From NCBI RefSeq assembly GCF_007994075.1, contig NZ_VIWU01000001.1:2232001-2296000 (forward strand): a DNA stretch of 64,000 nucleotides, in the 5' to 3' direction. The translations under genes and the position numbers were made by a program. Below the pieces are notes generated by a model, which was given only the letters and a program-made list of their open reading frames with translations, was not told the DNA's origin and ran no database searches. Source of the stretch: Pseudonocardia hierapolitana (GTDB lineage: Bacteria > Actinomycetota > Actinomycetes > Mycobacteriales > Pseudonocardiaceae). Positions 25,167 to 33,567 of the stretch are shown here, one piece after another; position 1 is the stretch's first letter; every line of letters begins with the position of its first letter.

Positions 25167-26303
25167 GTGAGCGTTCCCGCGGGGCAGCACACGGTCCGGC
25201 GGCACAACCTGGCGCTCGTGCTGGGGGAGGTCGCCGGGCCGGAGCCGCTGTCCCGGGCCGGGGTGGCGGCACGGACCGGGCTCACGCGCGGCACCGTGTC
25301 GTCCCTGGTGGAGGAGCTGATCGCGGCCGGGCTCGTCACGGAGCTCGCGGCCGCGCGCGGCGGTCCGGGCCGGCCGGCGAGCCCGCTGCGGCTGGACCCG
25401 CGCGGGCCGGCCGGGCTCGGTCTCGAGGTCGGTGTCGACACGGTCGGCGCCTGCGTCGTCGACCTCGGTGGCACGGTGCGCGTGCAACGCACCGCGCCGT
25501 CGGACCACCGCGAGGACGCACCGGACGCCGCGCTCGGCCGCCTCGCGGCGCTCGCCGCCGACGTCGTGGCCGAGGCCGGGCTCCCGATCGCCGGCGCGAC
25601 GGTGGCCCTGCCGGGCGTCGTCGGGCCGGACGGGGTGCTGGAGCGCGCCCCCAACCTCCCGCGCTGGGTCGACGTGGCCGTCGGCGCCGCGCTCAGCACG
25701 CAGCTACGCGGCCTGCCCGTGCGCGCGGGCAACGAGGCCGACCTCGCCGCGCTCGCGGAGCGGTGGGCGGGTGGGCCGGCCGACGCGGTCGTCGTCTCCG
25801 GGGGGATCGGCGTGGGCGCCGGGATCCTGCTGGACGGCGCGCTGTTCGCGGGAGCGGGCGGGCGCGCGGGCGAGATCGGGCACGTCGTCGTCGAGCCCGA
25901 CGGGCGGACCTGCCACTGCGGCGGCCGGGGCTGTCTGGAGACCGTCGCCGGGCTGGAGGCCCTGACCGGTCCCGACGCCGTCCGAGCGGCCGGTCGGGCG
26001 CTCGGCATCGCCCTGACCGGCGCCGTGCACCTGCTCGACGTCCCGGCCGTCGTGCTGGGCGGCGGCTATCCGGGCGTCGGCCCCCTCCTGCTCGACGCCG
26101 TGCGCGCCGAGCTGGCCGCCCGGGCCTTCTCGCGGGCAGGCGTCGAGGTCCGCTACTCGGCACTCGGCGCCGACGCCGCCCTGCGGGGGGCTGCCACCAC
26201 GGTCGTGCAGGACGTGCTGGCCGATCCGGGTGCGGTGATCGGCGCGCAGGGTCAGGTGAGGAAGGAGAGGAGCGCCTCCGTCAGCTCGCCGGGGACCCAG
26301 TGA
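25167..26303 (+). CDS. xylR: ROK-family transcriptional repressor (XylR-like)
   Basis: The 378-residue protein starts with a winged HTH (LSRAGVAARTGLTRGTVSSLVEELI) and continues with a ROK sugar-kinase-like domain. The domain has the NEADLAALAE segment and the zinc/structural motif CHCGGRGCLET. Members of this type bind an operator in the absence of xylose. Located third in the xylAB operon (GTG 25167, 34 bases after xylB), it is the obvious candidate to bind 22516-22536. The C-terminal VRKERSASVSS tail is unconserved. Confidence 0.88.
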   Translation: MSVPAGQHTVRRHNLALVLGEVAGPEPLSRAGVAARTGLTRGTVSSLVEELIAAGLVTELAAARGGPGRPASPLRLDPRGPAGLGLEVGVDTVGACVVDLGGTVRVQRTAPSDHREDAPDAALGRLAALAADVVAEAGLPIAGATVALPGVVGPDGVLERAPNLPRWVDVAVGAALSTQLRGLPVRAGNEADLAALAERWAGGPADAVVVSGGIGVGAGILLDGALFAGAGGRAGEIGHVVVEPDGRTCHCGGRGCLETVAGLEALTGPDAVRAAGRALGIALTGAVHLLDVPAVVLGGGYPGVGPLLLDAVRAELAARAFSRAGVEVRYSALGADAALRGAATTVVQDVLADPGAVIGAQGQVRKERSASVSSPGTQ

Positions 26304-26356
26304 ACCGGCCAGACTGATCGGCGAGGTGGTGGACCGGTTGAAGGCGGAGGGTGGAA

Positions 26357-27106
26357 GTGGACCTGGGACTGCGCGACACGGCGGCACTCGTGACCGGCGG
26401 CAGCCGCGGCATCGGCCTCGCCGTGGCCGCGGCGCTGGCGGCGGAGGGTGCCCGGGTCGCTCTGCTCGGGCGGGACACCGCAGCGTTGGCGGCAGCAGCG
26501 GAGGTGGTCGGCCCGGGCACCGTGACGGTGCGCGCCGACACCACCGCCGACGCCGAGGTGCGCGCGGCGGTGGACGAGTCGGTCGCCGAGCTGGGCCGCC
26601 TCGACGCCCTGGTCAACTGCGCTGCTCCGCGTGCTGAGCCGGGGAGGCCCTCAGGGCTCTCCGGCCTCGACGACGAGGACTTCCTCCGCCAGGTCGACAC
26701 CAAGGCGCTCGGCTACGCCCGCGTCGTGCGCGCCGCCGTGCCCCACCTCCTCGCCGCAAGGGGCGGACGGGTGGTCAACATCAGCGGGATGAACGCCCGC
26801 AGGACCGGCTCGATCACCGGGTCGGTGCGCAACATCGCCGTCGTCGCGCTGACGAAGAACCTCGCCGACGAGCTGGGGCGGAGCGGGATCACCGTCACCT
26901 GCGTCCATCCCGGCCTGACCCTCACCGAGCGGGTTCAGCAGGACCCCGCGTTCCGCGAGGCGGCCTCGAACAACGGCCTCGGCCGGCCCGTGACCGCCGA
27001 GGAGGTCGCTGCCGTCGTCACATTCCTGGCGTCCCCCCGGGCCACTGCCGCCAACGGCGCCGTCATCACCGTCGACGGCGGCACCCCCGGACCGATCTGG
27101 ACGTGA
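26357..27106 (+). CDS. SDR-fold protein lacking the catalytic Tyr/Lys pair
   Basis: A 249-residue Rossmann protein of the classical SDR family: cofactor motif TGGSRGIG, Asn-Cys-Ala-Ala in place of NNAG, and the usual C-terminal GAVITVDGG. The serine (VVNISGMNARRTGS) is present. Where YxxxK should be, the aligned residues before AVVALTK are Gly and Asn (GSVRNIAVV). Without Tyr and Lys normal hydride-transfer catalysis is unlikely. I recall a subgroup of actinobacterial SDRs sharing the SVRN segment, so this looks inherited rather than a new defect. GTG 26357 has GGAGG six bases upstream (GTG 26351 would sit against the site). No partner gene is evident; the ROK gene ends 53 bases before. Confidence 0.82.
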   Translation: MDLGLRDTAALVTGGSRGIGLAVAAALAAEGARVALLGRDTAALAAAAEVVGPGTVTVRADTTADAEVRAAVDESVAELGRLDALVNCAAPRAEPGRPSGLSGLDDEDFLRQVDTKALGYARVVRAAVPHLLAARGGRVVNISGMNARRTGSITGSVRNIAVVALTKNLADELGRSGITVTCVHPGLTLTERVQQDPAFREAASNNGLGRPVTAEEVAAVVTFLASPRATAANGAVITVDGGTPGPIWT

Positions 27107-27234
27107 GCAGCCGACTGCTCGGCGCGGGGATGAGCCGGGCGACGCTGCGGGGCCGGCCCGGTGCGGCCGTGTACGTCCACGTACGCCCGGGCGAACCTCG
27201 ACTCGACGGGCCCGTGCTCACCGCGCACGAGCGG

Positions 27235-27302
27235 CATGATCCGAACCGGCGGTTGTCCATTGCTGCAGCGACAGCAATGGACAACCGACACAGCGGATCA
27301 TG
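27235..27302. repeat. Long two-part hairpin between convergent genes
   Basis: An inner perfect 16-bp stem (27250-27265 with 27272-27287, six-base loop, core ttgtccattgctg) is enclosed by an outer perfect 9-bp stem (27235-27243 catgatccg with 27294-27302). The parts are separated by short unpaired bases (six each side). It lies 128 bases after the SDR stop and 15 before the DUF5666 stop, so it can serve as a bidirectional terminator. Its regular two-tier shape also fits a palindromic mobile repeat. The remainder of 27107-27234 shows nothing I recognise. Confidence 0.65.
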
Positions 27303-27317
27303 GGCGCGGTCGGGTCG

Positions 27318-28052
27318 TCACGAGGCCTTGGGCAGCACCCGGATCCCGTCGGCGCGGATCGTCCCGGCGTCCGCGGTGCCGGTGAGCACCACGACGTCGC
27401 CGACAACCGGCTTCTGGGTCAGCGCCGTGGTGTTCACGGTGACGGGCAGGCCGTCCACCGAGGTGACGGTGGCGGTCTCGCCGCTGACCGCGGTGACCGT
27501 GCCGCTGACGCTCGCCTGCGGCACCCAGATCGACTCGGCGGTCGCGGCGTCACCGGTGCCCTCGACCCCGACCACCACGCGCTCACCGACCTGCAGGTCG
27601 CCCAGCCCGCTGTTCGACGAGCCGCGCACCCGCGTGTCGCTGTCGGTGCGGATGGTGCGCTGACCTGCGCCGTCGACGTTCACGACGATCGAGCCGCCCG
27701 CCACCGATGCGACGGTGCCGGTGACCACCGGTTCGTCAGCGAGGCCGAACGGGCGACCACCAGGTCCGCGGCCTTCGAAGTCGTCCTCGTCGAAGTCGTC
27801 GCGGTCGTGGGGGCCCCATCCGCCGTGGCGGCCGCCCTCCCACGGCCCCTGGCCCGACCAGCCGGCCCGGTCGAAGCCGGGACCGAAGCGGTCGCGGTCG
27901 TGGTCGGGCAGCAGGAGGGCGGCCGTGACGCCGCCGATCACGACCAGCGCCGCGACCACCGCGGTGATCACGACGCCGCGGCTGCGCAGCCGGGGCCGCC
28001 AGGACCGGCGCGGCTCCTCGATCTTGCTCGTGGGTGGTTCGGTGGTGCTCAT
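27318..28052 (-). CDS. DUF5666-domain membrane-anchored exported protein
   Basis: The 244-residue protein has a short cytoplasmic tail, one membrane helix (VVITAVVAALVVIGGVTAALLL) and an exported part. The latter starts with a Asp/Gly/Trp/His-rich segment and continues with two DUF5666-like beta units (VTGTVASVAGGSIVVNVDGA; VSGTVTAVSGETATVTSVDG). Such proteins have OB-like small barrels; function unknown. ATG 28052 has GGGGAG about seven bases upstream. It is divergent from a two-component system, and an OmpR-type direct-repeat site lies between them, so it is the likely target of that system. Confidence 0.8.
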   Translation of the reverse strand: MSTTEPPTSKIEEPRRSWRPRLRSRGVVITAVVAALVVIGGVTAALLLPDHDRDRFGPGFDRAGWSGQGPWEGGRHGGWGPHDRDDFDEDDFEGRGPGGRPFGLADEPVVTGTVASVAGGSIVVNVDGAGQRTIRTDSDTRVRGSSNSGLGDLQVGERVVVGVEGTGDAATAESIWVPQASVSGTVTAVSGETATVTSVDGLPVTVNTTALTQKPVVGDVVVLTGTADAGTIRADGIRVLPKAS

Positions 28053-28106
28053 CTCGGTTCTCCCCTCGGGACGTTGCTGAACTCCCCACTGACGCTTCCG
28101 CCCGTT

Positions 28107-28153
28107 CCTGAAGGCGGCCTGAAGTCCGCCCACACCTTCAGCCGATCTTCAGG
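28107..28153. promoter_or_regulatory. Paired 11-bp-spaced direct repeats: likely response-regulator operator
   Basis: CCTGAAG at 28107-28113 and 28118-28124 (11 bases apart) faces CTTCAG at 28136-28141 and 28147-28152 (11 apart) on the other strand. Together they make two tandem-repeat half-operators in inverted order, separated by 11 bases. OmpR/PhoB-class regulators bind head-to-tail dimers on 11-bp direct repeats. The site lies between the DUF5666 gene and the response-regulator gene; the near half ends just upstream of the latter's -10 (GAGAAT, 28174-28179). Confidence 0.75.
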
Positions 28154-28186
28154 CTGTCCGGGGCGGGCGTCGGGAGAATGGGCGTC

Positions 28187-28861
28187 GTGACCGCGCGCGT
28201 GCTGGTGGTGGAGGACGCCGAGGCGATCCGCACCGCCGTGGTCGCCGGCCTCGGCGAGGCCGGGTTCGGCGCCACCGGCCGCCCCGACGGGCGGAGTCTC
28301 GAGGACGACCTGGCCACGTTCCGCCCCGACCTGGTGGTCCTCGACGTCATGCTGCCCGGCCGCGACGGCTTCGCCCTGCTCGACGTCGTGCGTCGCCACA
28401 GCGACGCGGGCGTGGTGATGCTGACCGCGCGCGACGCCGTGGACGACCGGTTGCGCGGCCTGCACGGCGGCGCCGACGACTACGTGGTGAAGCCGTTCGC
28501 GCTGGCCGAGCTGGTCGCGCGGGTCACGGCGGTGCTGCGCCGGATGGGCCGGACGCCCACCACGGTGGAGGTGGGCGACCTCGTGATCGACGCCGCCGCC
28601 GGCACCGTGCTGCGTCGCGGCGAGCCGGTCGAGCTCACCGCCACGGAGCTGCGGCTGCTCGACTACCTCGCCGCGCAACGCGGCCGCGTCGTCAGCAAGG
28701 GGCAGATCCTCACCCGGGTGTGGGGCTACACCGACTACGACCCCAACCTCGTCGAGGTCCACGTCTCCGCGCTGCGCCGCAAACTCGGCGAGCCGCGGCT
28801 GGTGCACACCGTGCGCGGGCTCGGCTACGTCCTGCGCTCCGATGGGGAGGCGGAGACATGA
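28187..28861 (+). CDS. OmpR/PhoB-class response regulator
   Basis: The 224-residue regulator has a receiver domain (VLVVEDAEAIR; phosphoacceptor Asp in LVVLDVMLPGRDG; Lys in VVKPFALAEL) and a winged-helix output domain (LTATELRLLDYLA ... VEVHVSALRRKLG ... VRGLGYVLR). GTG 28187 is favoured over ATG 28178: a GAGAAT -10 box is seven bases upstream of the GTG, giving a leaderless start, while the ATG lies inside that box. Its stop overlaps the kinase start (ATGA). It probably binds 28107-28153 and controls itself and the divergent DUF5666 gene. Confidence 0.92.
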   Translation: MTARVLVVEDAEAIRTAVVAGLGEAGFGATGRPDGRSLEDDLATFRPDLVVLDVMLPGRDGFALLDVVRRHSDAGVVMLTARDAVDDRLRGLHGGADDYVVKPFALAELVARVTAVLRRMGRTPTTVEVGDLVIDAAAGTVLRRGEPVELTATELRLLDYLAAQRGRVVSKGQILTRVWGYTDYDPNLVEVHVSALRRKLGEPRLVHTVRGLGYVLRSDGEAET

Positions 28862-30255
28862 CGGGCCCGCTGCGTACCGTCTCACTGCGGCGCCGCGTCA
28901 CGGCGCTCAGCCTCACCGTGCTCGCGGCCGTGCTGCTGGTGGTCGGCGTCCTGACCGACGTCGTGTTCAGCGCCCAGATCCGCTCCGAGCTGCGCCAGCA
29001 GCTGAACGTGCGCGCCACGCTCGCCGGGCAGCTCGTCGCGCAGGGCGTCCCCGCCGACGAGGTGGCGCGGCGGGTGGAGGCACCGGGGATCCGGGCGGAG
29101 CTCGTCGCCGCCGACGGCCGGGTGTACGCCGGGGACCCCGACGACGACGAGCGCTGGATGCCGCCCCCGTGGCGGGGCGGGCCGCCGGACCGCGATCACC
29201 GCGGCTGGTGGGACGACGACGGCGGCGACGACGGCGACTGGGGCAACCCGCAGGTACTGGAGCAACCGCTGGCCGACGGTTCGCGGCTCACGCTCGTGGC
29301 GAGCGGCGGGCCCGTGAGCGGCGCGCAGACGTTGCTGCGCCGCACGCTGATCGTGCTCAGCCTCGCGGCACTGGCCGTGGCCGGCATCGTCATGCTGCTC
29401 ACCACGCGCGTCGCGCTGGCGCCGCTCGACGCGATGACGGCGGTGGCGCGCTCGATCACCGGCGGGGACCGCGGCCGGCGCCTCGCGCCCGCGCGCACCG
29501 ACACCGAGCTCGGCCGCACCGCGGCGGCGTTCGACGCGATGCTCGACGAGCTGGAGGGGGCGGAGGCGGCCGCGCGGGCGTCGGAGGCGAGGACGCGCCG
29601 GTTCGTCGCCGATGCCGCGCACGAGCTGCGCACCCCGATCGCCGGGGTGCAGGCCGTCGCCGAGGCGGCGCTCGCGCCCGACATGGCGCCCGAGGACCGG
29701 GAGCGGCTGCACCTGCTGATGCTGCGCGAGAGCCGCCGAGCCGGCCGGCTCGTCGACGACCTGCTGGTGCTCGCCCGTCTCGACGCGGGCCTCGAGCTGC
29801 GCCGCGAGCCGGTCGACCTGCTGGAGCTGGCCCGCACCGAGGCCGAACGGGCGCAGCTCGTGGCGCCGGACCAGCGGGTCGAGGTTCGCGGCGAGCCCGT
29901 CACCGTGACCGGCGACGCCTCCCGGCTCGCCCAGGTGCTGGGCAACCTGCTCGACAACGCCCGCCGTCACGCGGGCCCCGGCGTGGTGACCGTCACGGTG
30001 TCCGGCGGCGACCGGGCGACCCTGCTCGTCACCGACGACGGACCGGGCGTCGCCCCCGCCGACCGGGAGCGGATCTTCGACCGGCTCGTCCGGCTGGACG
30101 AGGCCCGCGGCGAGGACGGCGGCGCCGGGCTGGGACTCGCGATCGCCAGGGGCATCGCGCGTGTCCACGGGGGCGACCTGCGGTGCGTCGACCCGCCGTC
30201 CGACCGCGGTGCGGCCTTCGAGCTGGTGCTGCCTACTCCTCGTCGGGCAGCGTGA
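28858..30255 (+). CDS. Sensor histidine kinase with acidic/aromatic extracytoplasmic domain
   Basis: The 465-residue kinase has TM1 (residues about 15-37), an extracytoplasmic loop to about residue 160, TM2 (LIVLSLAALAVAGIVMLL), HAMP, the H-box DAAHELRTPI, N-box NLLDNARRH, and G boxes DDGPGVAP and GAGLGLAIA. The loop contains a striking Asp/Trp/Gly/His-rich stretch (DDDERWMPPPW, then WWDDDGGDDGDWG). This could bind divalent cations or cationic peptides and echoes the same kind of sequence in the DUF5666 protein encoded next door. It overlaps the regulator gene by four bases and the K+ channel gene by 23 bases at the 3' end (convergent). Confidence 0.92.
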   Translation: MTGPLRTVSLRRRVTALSLTVLAAVLLVVGVLTDVVFSAQIRSELRQQLNVRATLAGQLVAQGVPADEVARRVEAPGIRAELVAADGRVYAGDPDDDERWMPPPWRGGPPDRDHRGWWDDDGGDDGDWGNPQVLEQPLADGSRLTLVASGGPVSGAQTLLRRTLIVLSLAALAVAGIVMLLTTRVALAPLDAMTAVARSITGGDRGRRLAPARTDTELGRTAAAFDAMLDELEGAEAAARASEARTRRFVADAAHELRTPIAGVQAVAEAALAPDMAPEDRERLHLLMLRESRRAGRLVDDLLVLARLDAGLELRREPVDLLELARTEAERAQLVAPDQRVEVRGEPVTVTGDASRLAQVLGNLLDNARRHAGPGVVTVTVSGGDRATLLVTDDGPGVAPADRERIFDRLVRLDEARGEDGGAGLGLAIARGIARVHGGDLRCVDPPSDRGAAFELVLPTPRRAA

Positions 30256-31300
30256 CCTTCTTGATGTAGAGCAGCCGGTCCCCGCGCTCGAGTGCGTCGA
30301 CGGCGGCGGCGTCCACGCGGTACAGGTCATCGCCCCGCACGACGCCGAGCACGATGTCGGCCAGGTGCCGCGGCGAACCGCCCACCTCCGACTCCTCCAC
30401 CACCCGCTCGCTGATCGCGAAGCCCGCCTCGGGGGTGAGCAGGTCCTCGACCACCTCGACGACGCTCGGCGTGGTGGTGGCCATGCCGAGCAGCCGGCCC
30501 GCCGTCTCCGCGGACACGATCACCGAGTTGGCCCCGGACTGCCGCAGCAGGTGCACGTTCTCCGACTCCCGCACCGACGCGACGATCCGCACGTCCGGGG
30601 CGAGCTCGCGGGCCGTGAGCGTGACGAGCACCGCGGTGTCGTCGCGGTTGGTGGCGACGATGATCGCGCTGGCCTGCTGGAGGCCGGCGATCCGCAGCAC
30701 GCTGGAGCGGGTGGCGTTGCCGGTGACGGTCACCAGGCCGAGCGCGGACGCGGCGTCCAGCTGCGCGCGGTCGGTGTCGACCACGACGATGTCGGAGGGT
30801 TCGGCACCGTCGCCGAGCAGCGTCTCGACGGCAGCACGTCCCTTGGTGCCGTAGCCGACGACGACGGTGTGGTTGCGCACGCGGGACCTCCAGCGCTCGA
30901 TGCGAACGGCCTGCCGGGAGCGCTCGGTGAGCAGTTCCACCGTGGTGCCGACCAGCACGATGAGGAACAACAGCCGCAGCGGCGTGATGACGACGGTGGT
31001 CAGCAGCCGCGCCTCGGGGGTGACGGGCACGATGTCGCCGTACCCGGTGGTGGAGAGCGAGACCGTGGCGTAGTAGAACGCATCACCGAGCGAGATCGGG
31101 GTGTCGCTGTTGTTGTCGACGTACCCGTCGCCGCCGAAGTAGACGACGAGCGCGGCGGCCACCAGGGCACCGAGCGCGATCATCAGGCGGCGCAGCAGCG
31201 CCACCGCGGGGCTCCCGCCCGTCTCGGGCATGCGGATGAGACCGACCAGCGACGGGTCGGCGAACGGCCGGCGATGGTTCGTCCGACGCAGATCCGTCAC
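30233..31300 (-). CDS. Two-TM potassium channel with RCK domain
   Basis: This 355-residue protein has two membrane helices flanking a pore helix and the selectivity filter TTGYGD, followed by RCK-N (VVVGYGTKGRAAVETLL; VVVDTDRAQLDAA) and RCK-C domains. It is a MthK-type K+ channel gated by a cytosolic ligand ring. Length and position equal the mycobacterial Rv3200c. GTG 31300 is chosen (GTG 31303 is next to it). Upstream on the same strand is the saccharopine-dehydrogenase-like gene, 64 bases away. Confidence 0.9.
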   Translation of the reverse strand: MTDLRRTNHRRPFADPSLVGLIRMPETGGSPAVALLRRLMIALGALVAAALVVYFGGDGYVDNNSDTPISLGDAFYYATVSLSTTGYGDIVPVTPEARLLTTVVITPLRLLFLIVLVGTTVELLTERSRQAVRIERWRSRVRNHTVVVGYGTKGRAAVETLLGDGAEPSDIVVVDTDRAQLDAASALGLVTVTGNATRSSVLRIAGLQQASAIIVATNRDDTAVLVTLTARELAPDVRIVASVRESENVHLLRQSGANSVIVSAETAGRLLGMATTTPSVVEVVEDLLTPEAGFAISERVVEESEVGGSPRHLADIVLGVVRGDDLYRVDAAAVDALERGDRLLYIKKVTLPDEE

Positions 31301-31364
31301 CACGCGCGGAGAGTAACCGTCGAGCCCGGAACCCGCGCAGCGACCGGCCCGTGTGCCGCGAAGA

Positions 31365-32480
31365 TCACCGAGGATCGTCTCCGGGAGATGCGACGATCCC
31401 GGCCTCCGCGGCACCTTCCACCAGCTCGTCCAGCCCGAACGCGGCCACCGCGTCGAGCGCCCCGCTGCCGCGCACGCCGTGCTCCGCCGCCCGCCCCGCG
31501 CCCCATGCGAGCAGGTCGGCCGTGATCGCGTACGGCTCGGGTGCGGTGAGCCGGGTGCGGGCGAGCAGCGTGCCGGTGACGTCGAAGACCTCTGCGACGA
31601 AGTGCGACCGAGCCGCCGCCAGCGCCTCTGCGGCGGGGTCGGCCGGGACCCGGCGGGTGAGCACGTCGGCCACGGTCGCCACCGCCCGCGACGGCACGCG
31701 GGACAGCAGCGGAGCGGCCCGCGCGCCCGCGTGCACGGCCCCGCTGGCCCGGCCGAACCAGCCGAGGTACACGTCCACCGTGCGCAGGCCCGGCGCGATC
31801 CGCGGCAGCGCGAACTGCTCGCTCGCCCCGATCGTGACGCCGGCGCGCGGGCGGCCCGCCACGTCGAACGTGCGCATCCGCGCACCGGCAGGCTCGGTGC
31901 GCAGGGCGCCGTCGCGCCACGCGTAGAGCGGCTGGGTGGCGATCCCGGCCAGCGAGCGAAGGGTGCCCCGGGAGAACGGCCGCCCCTTGCCGAGCCCGCT
32001 GATGAAGTAGCCGATGTCCACGCGATCGGCGCCCTCCCCCGCCGCGCGCAGGGCGAGCGCCCCGGCGAGCACGCCGGGCACGTAGTCGTTGCCGAACGCG
32101 GTGAGCAGCGCGGCGCCGGTCCGCTCGGCGGCGGGGCCCCAGCGCTCGTACACCGCGCGGATGAACGGCGGCTCGCCGGTGGAGTCGAGGTACACCGCGC
32201 CCGCCCCGGCCGCCGCCGCGACCGCGGGCGTCCCGAGCTCGGTGAACGGCCCCACCGTGCTGACCAGCACGTCACCGCGGCCGACGAGCGCGGCCACCGA
32301 CGCCTCGTCCGTGACCTGCGCGACCGCGGTCTCCAGCCCACCCAGCCGCTGCGCGAGCGCCGCCAGCCGCTGCGGGTCCCGCCCCGCCAGAACGGGCCGC
32401 AGGCCCCTGCCGACCATGGCCTCGGCCGTGCGGGCGCCGGTGTACCCGGTGGCCCCGAACAGCACGATCCGCGCGCCCAT
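31365..32480 (-). CDS. Saccharopine dehydrogenase-like / trans-acting enoyl reductase family protein
   Basis: The 371-residue protein begins with a Rossmann motif (IVLFGATGYTGARTAEAM), and continues with VLVSTVGPFTELGTPAV, YLDSTGEPPFIRAVYE and TAFGNDYVPGVLAG. That pattern is typical of the saccharopine dehydrogenase-like family that includes mycobacterial trans-acting enoyl reductases. Substrate unknown. ATG 32480 is preceded by a TAGGGT -10 box seven bases away (32488-32493), so a leaderless start is likely. Divergent from the GNAT gene. Confidence 0.85.
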   Translation of the reverse strand: MGARIVLFGATGYTGARTAEAMVGRGLRPVLAGRDPQRLAALAQRLGGLETAVAQVTDEASVAALVGRGDVLVSTVGPFTELGTPAVAAAAGAGAVYLDSTGEPPFIRAVYERWGPAAERTGAALLTAFGNDYVPGVLAGALALRAAGEGADRVDIGYFISGLGKGRPFSRGTLRSLAGIATQPLYAWRDGALRTEPAGARMRTFDVAGRPRAGVTIGASEQFALPRIAPGLRTVDVYLGWFGRASGAVHAGARAAPLLSRVPSRAVATVADVLTRRVPADPAAEALAAARSHFVAEVFDVTGTLLARTRLTAPEPYAITADLLAWGAGRAAEHGVRGSGALDAVAAFGLDELVEGAAEAGIVASPGDDPR

Positions 32481-32565
32481 GGCGCCGACCCTATGCCGAG
32501 ATCGGGTAGCCTCGCCCGCGTACCGCACCGGTGGCGGCGTCCTTTCCTCCGACCCGGGATCCGCC

Positions 32566-33474
32566 GTGCCTCCGATCGAGATCCGCCCCTTCCGCCGCAG
32601 CGACCGCGACCAGCTCACCGAGCTCGTCAACGCCCACGTCGAGGCCGTGCTGCCGGGCGTGTCCGTCTCCCCGAACGCGGTGCTGAGCCAGCTGGAACGC
32701 GAGCCCGACGAGATCGTCGTGGACCCCTGGGTGACCACGCGACACACGCTCGTCGCGATCCAGCGCGACCGGCTCGTCGCCGCCGCGCACCTGCGGACCT
32801 TCGCCGACGAGGAACGCGTCGCGCCGGACTACCGGGGCGCAGGCGAGTTCCTCTGGCTGCTCTGCTGGCCGAGCAGCACCTACGAGGAGGCCGCCGACGC
32901 GCTCGCGGCATCGGCCATCGCCGCACTGGAGCGGGCGGGCGTCCGGCGGATCCACGGGGACGGCTCGCTCCCGGCACCCGCCACGTACGGCATACCGGAC
33001 GTGTGGCCGCACGTCGCCGCGGCGCTGGAACGCGCCGGGTTCTCGCCGGGCGCACGCATCGAGGTGATCCTCGTCGCGGACGTCGCGGATCTTCCGCGCC
33101 CCGGCGACCCACCCGTGCCCGGCCTGGGGCTGCGGACCGCGCTCGGTGGCCGCGGCACCCGGCTGACGGCCGTGCTGGACGGGCAGGTCGTGGGCATCCA
33201 CGAGGTGCAGACCGACCTGACCGCGGGCGGCACCCGCTCGCGGCTCGCCGGGTGGGCCGAGGTCTGGGAGCTGGACGTCGACGCCGCACACCGCCGCCGC
33301 GGCATCGGCACCTGGCTGGTCGGGCACGCCGCGGACCGGCTCCGGCTGGCCCGCGCCGACCGCCTGCTCACCTACGCCGTGCCCGACGAGGACGACGGCG
33401 AGCTGCCGTTCCTGCAGGCGGTGGGCTTCCGCGAGCTCACCCGCACCCGCCGCGGCTGGTTGCGCGAGCCCTGA
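32566..33474 (+). CDS. GNAT N-acetyltransferase
   Basis: A 302-residue protein with an N-terminal GNAT-like part (IEIRPFRRSDRDQLTELVNAHV) and a C-terminal GNAT core whose acetyl-CoA loop is HRRRGIGTWLVGHA. The two-lobed length suggests a duplicated or tandem GNAT fold in which only the second lobe has the Q/RxxGxG/A motif. GTG 32566 is the start where conservation begins; no clear ribosome-binding site is present. The substrate cannot be inferred. Confidence 0.8.
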   Translation: MPPIEIRPFRRSDRDQLTELVNAHVEAVLPGVSVSPNAVLSQLEREPDEIVVDPWVTTRHTLVAIQRDRLVAAAHLRTFADEERVAPDYRGAGEFLWLLCWPSSTYEEAADALAASAIAALERAGVRRIHGDGSLPAPATYGIPDVWPHVAAALERAGFSPGARIEVILVADVADLPRPGDPPVPGLGLRTALGGRGTRLTAVLDGQVVGIHEVQTDLTAGGTRSRLAGWAEVWELDVDAAHRRRGIGTWLVGHAADRLRLARADRLLTYAVPDEDDGELPFLQAVGFRELTRTRRGWLREP

Positions 33475-33510
33475 TCGTGCGCGCCCCGTGTCGACACGTC
33501 GGACGCACCG

Positions 33511-33552
33511 CGAGTCGGGCATCCCGACGCGGGAGTCGGGCGGCCCGGCGCG
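33511..33552. repeat. Diverged two-unit copy of the intergenic repeat
   Basis: Between the GNAT and DUF1697 genes, gagtcgggc occurs at 33512 and 33533 (21 bases apart) with matching flanks (cgcgagtcgggcatcccg / cgggagtcgggcggcccg). It is related to the family at 3760-3939. Confidence 0.45.
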
Positions 33553-33567
33553 CGTACGCTGCGCGGC

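Noticed and set aside
30233..32341. A 702-codon fusion of saccharopine-dehydrogenase-like and K+ channel sequences
   Set aside because: The first half is a shadow frame of the 31365-32480 gene; the channel begins at GTG 31300 with the length of its homologues.
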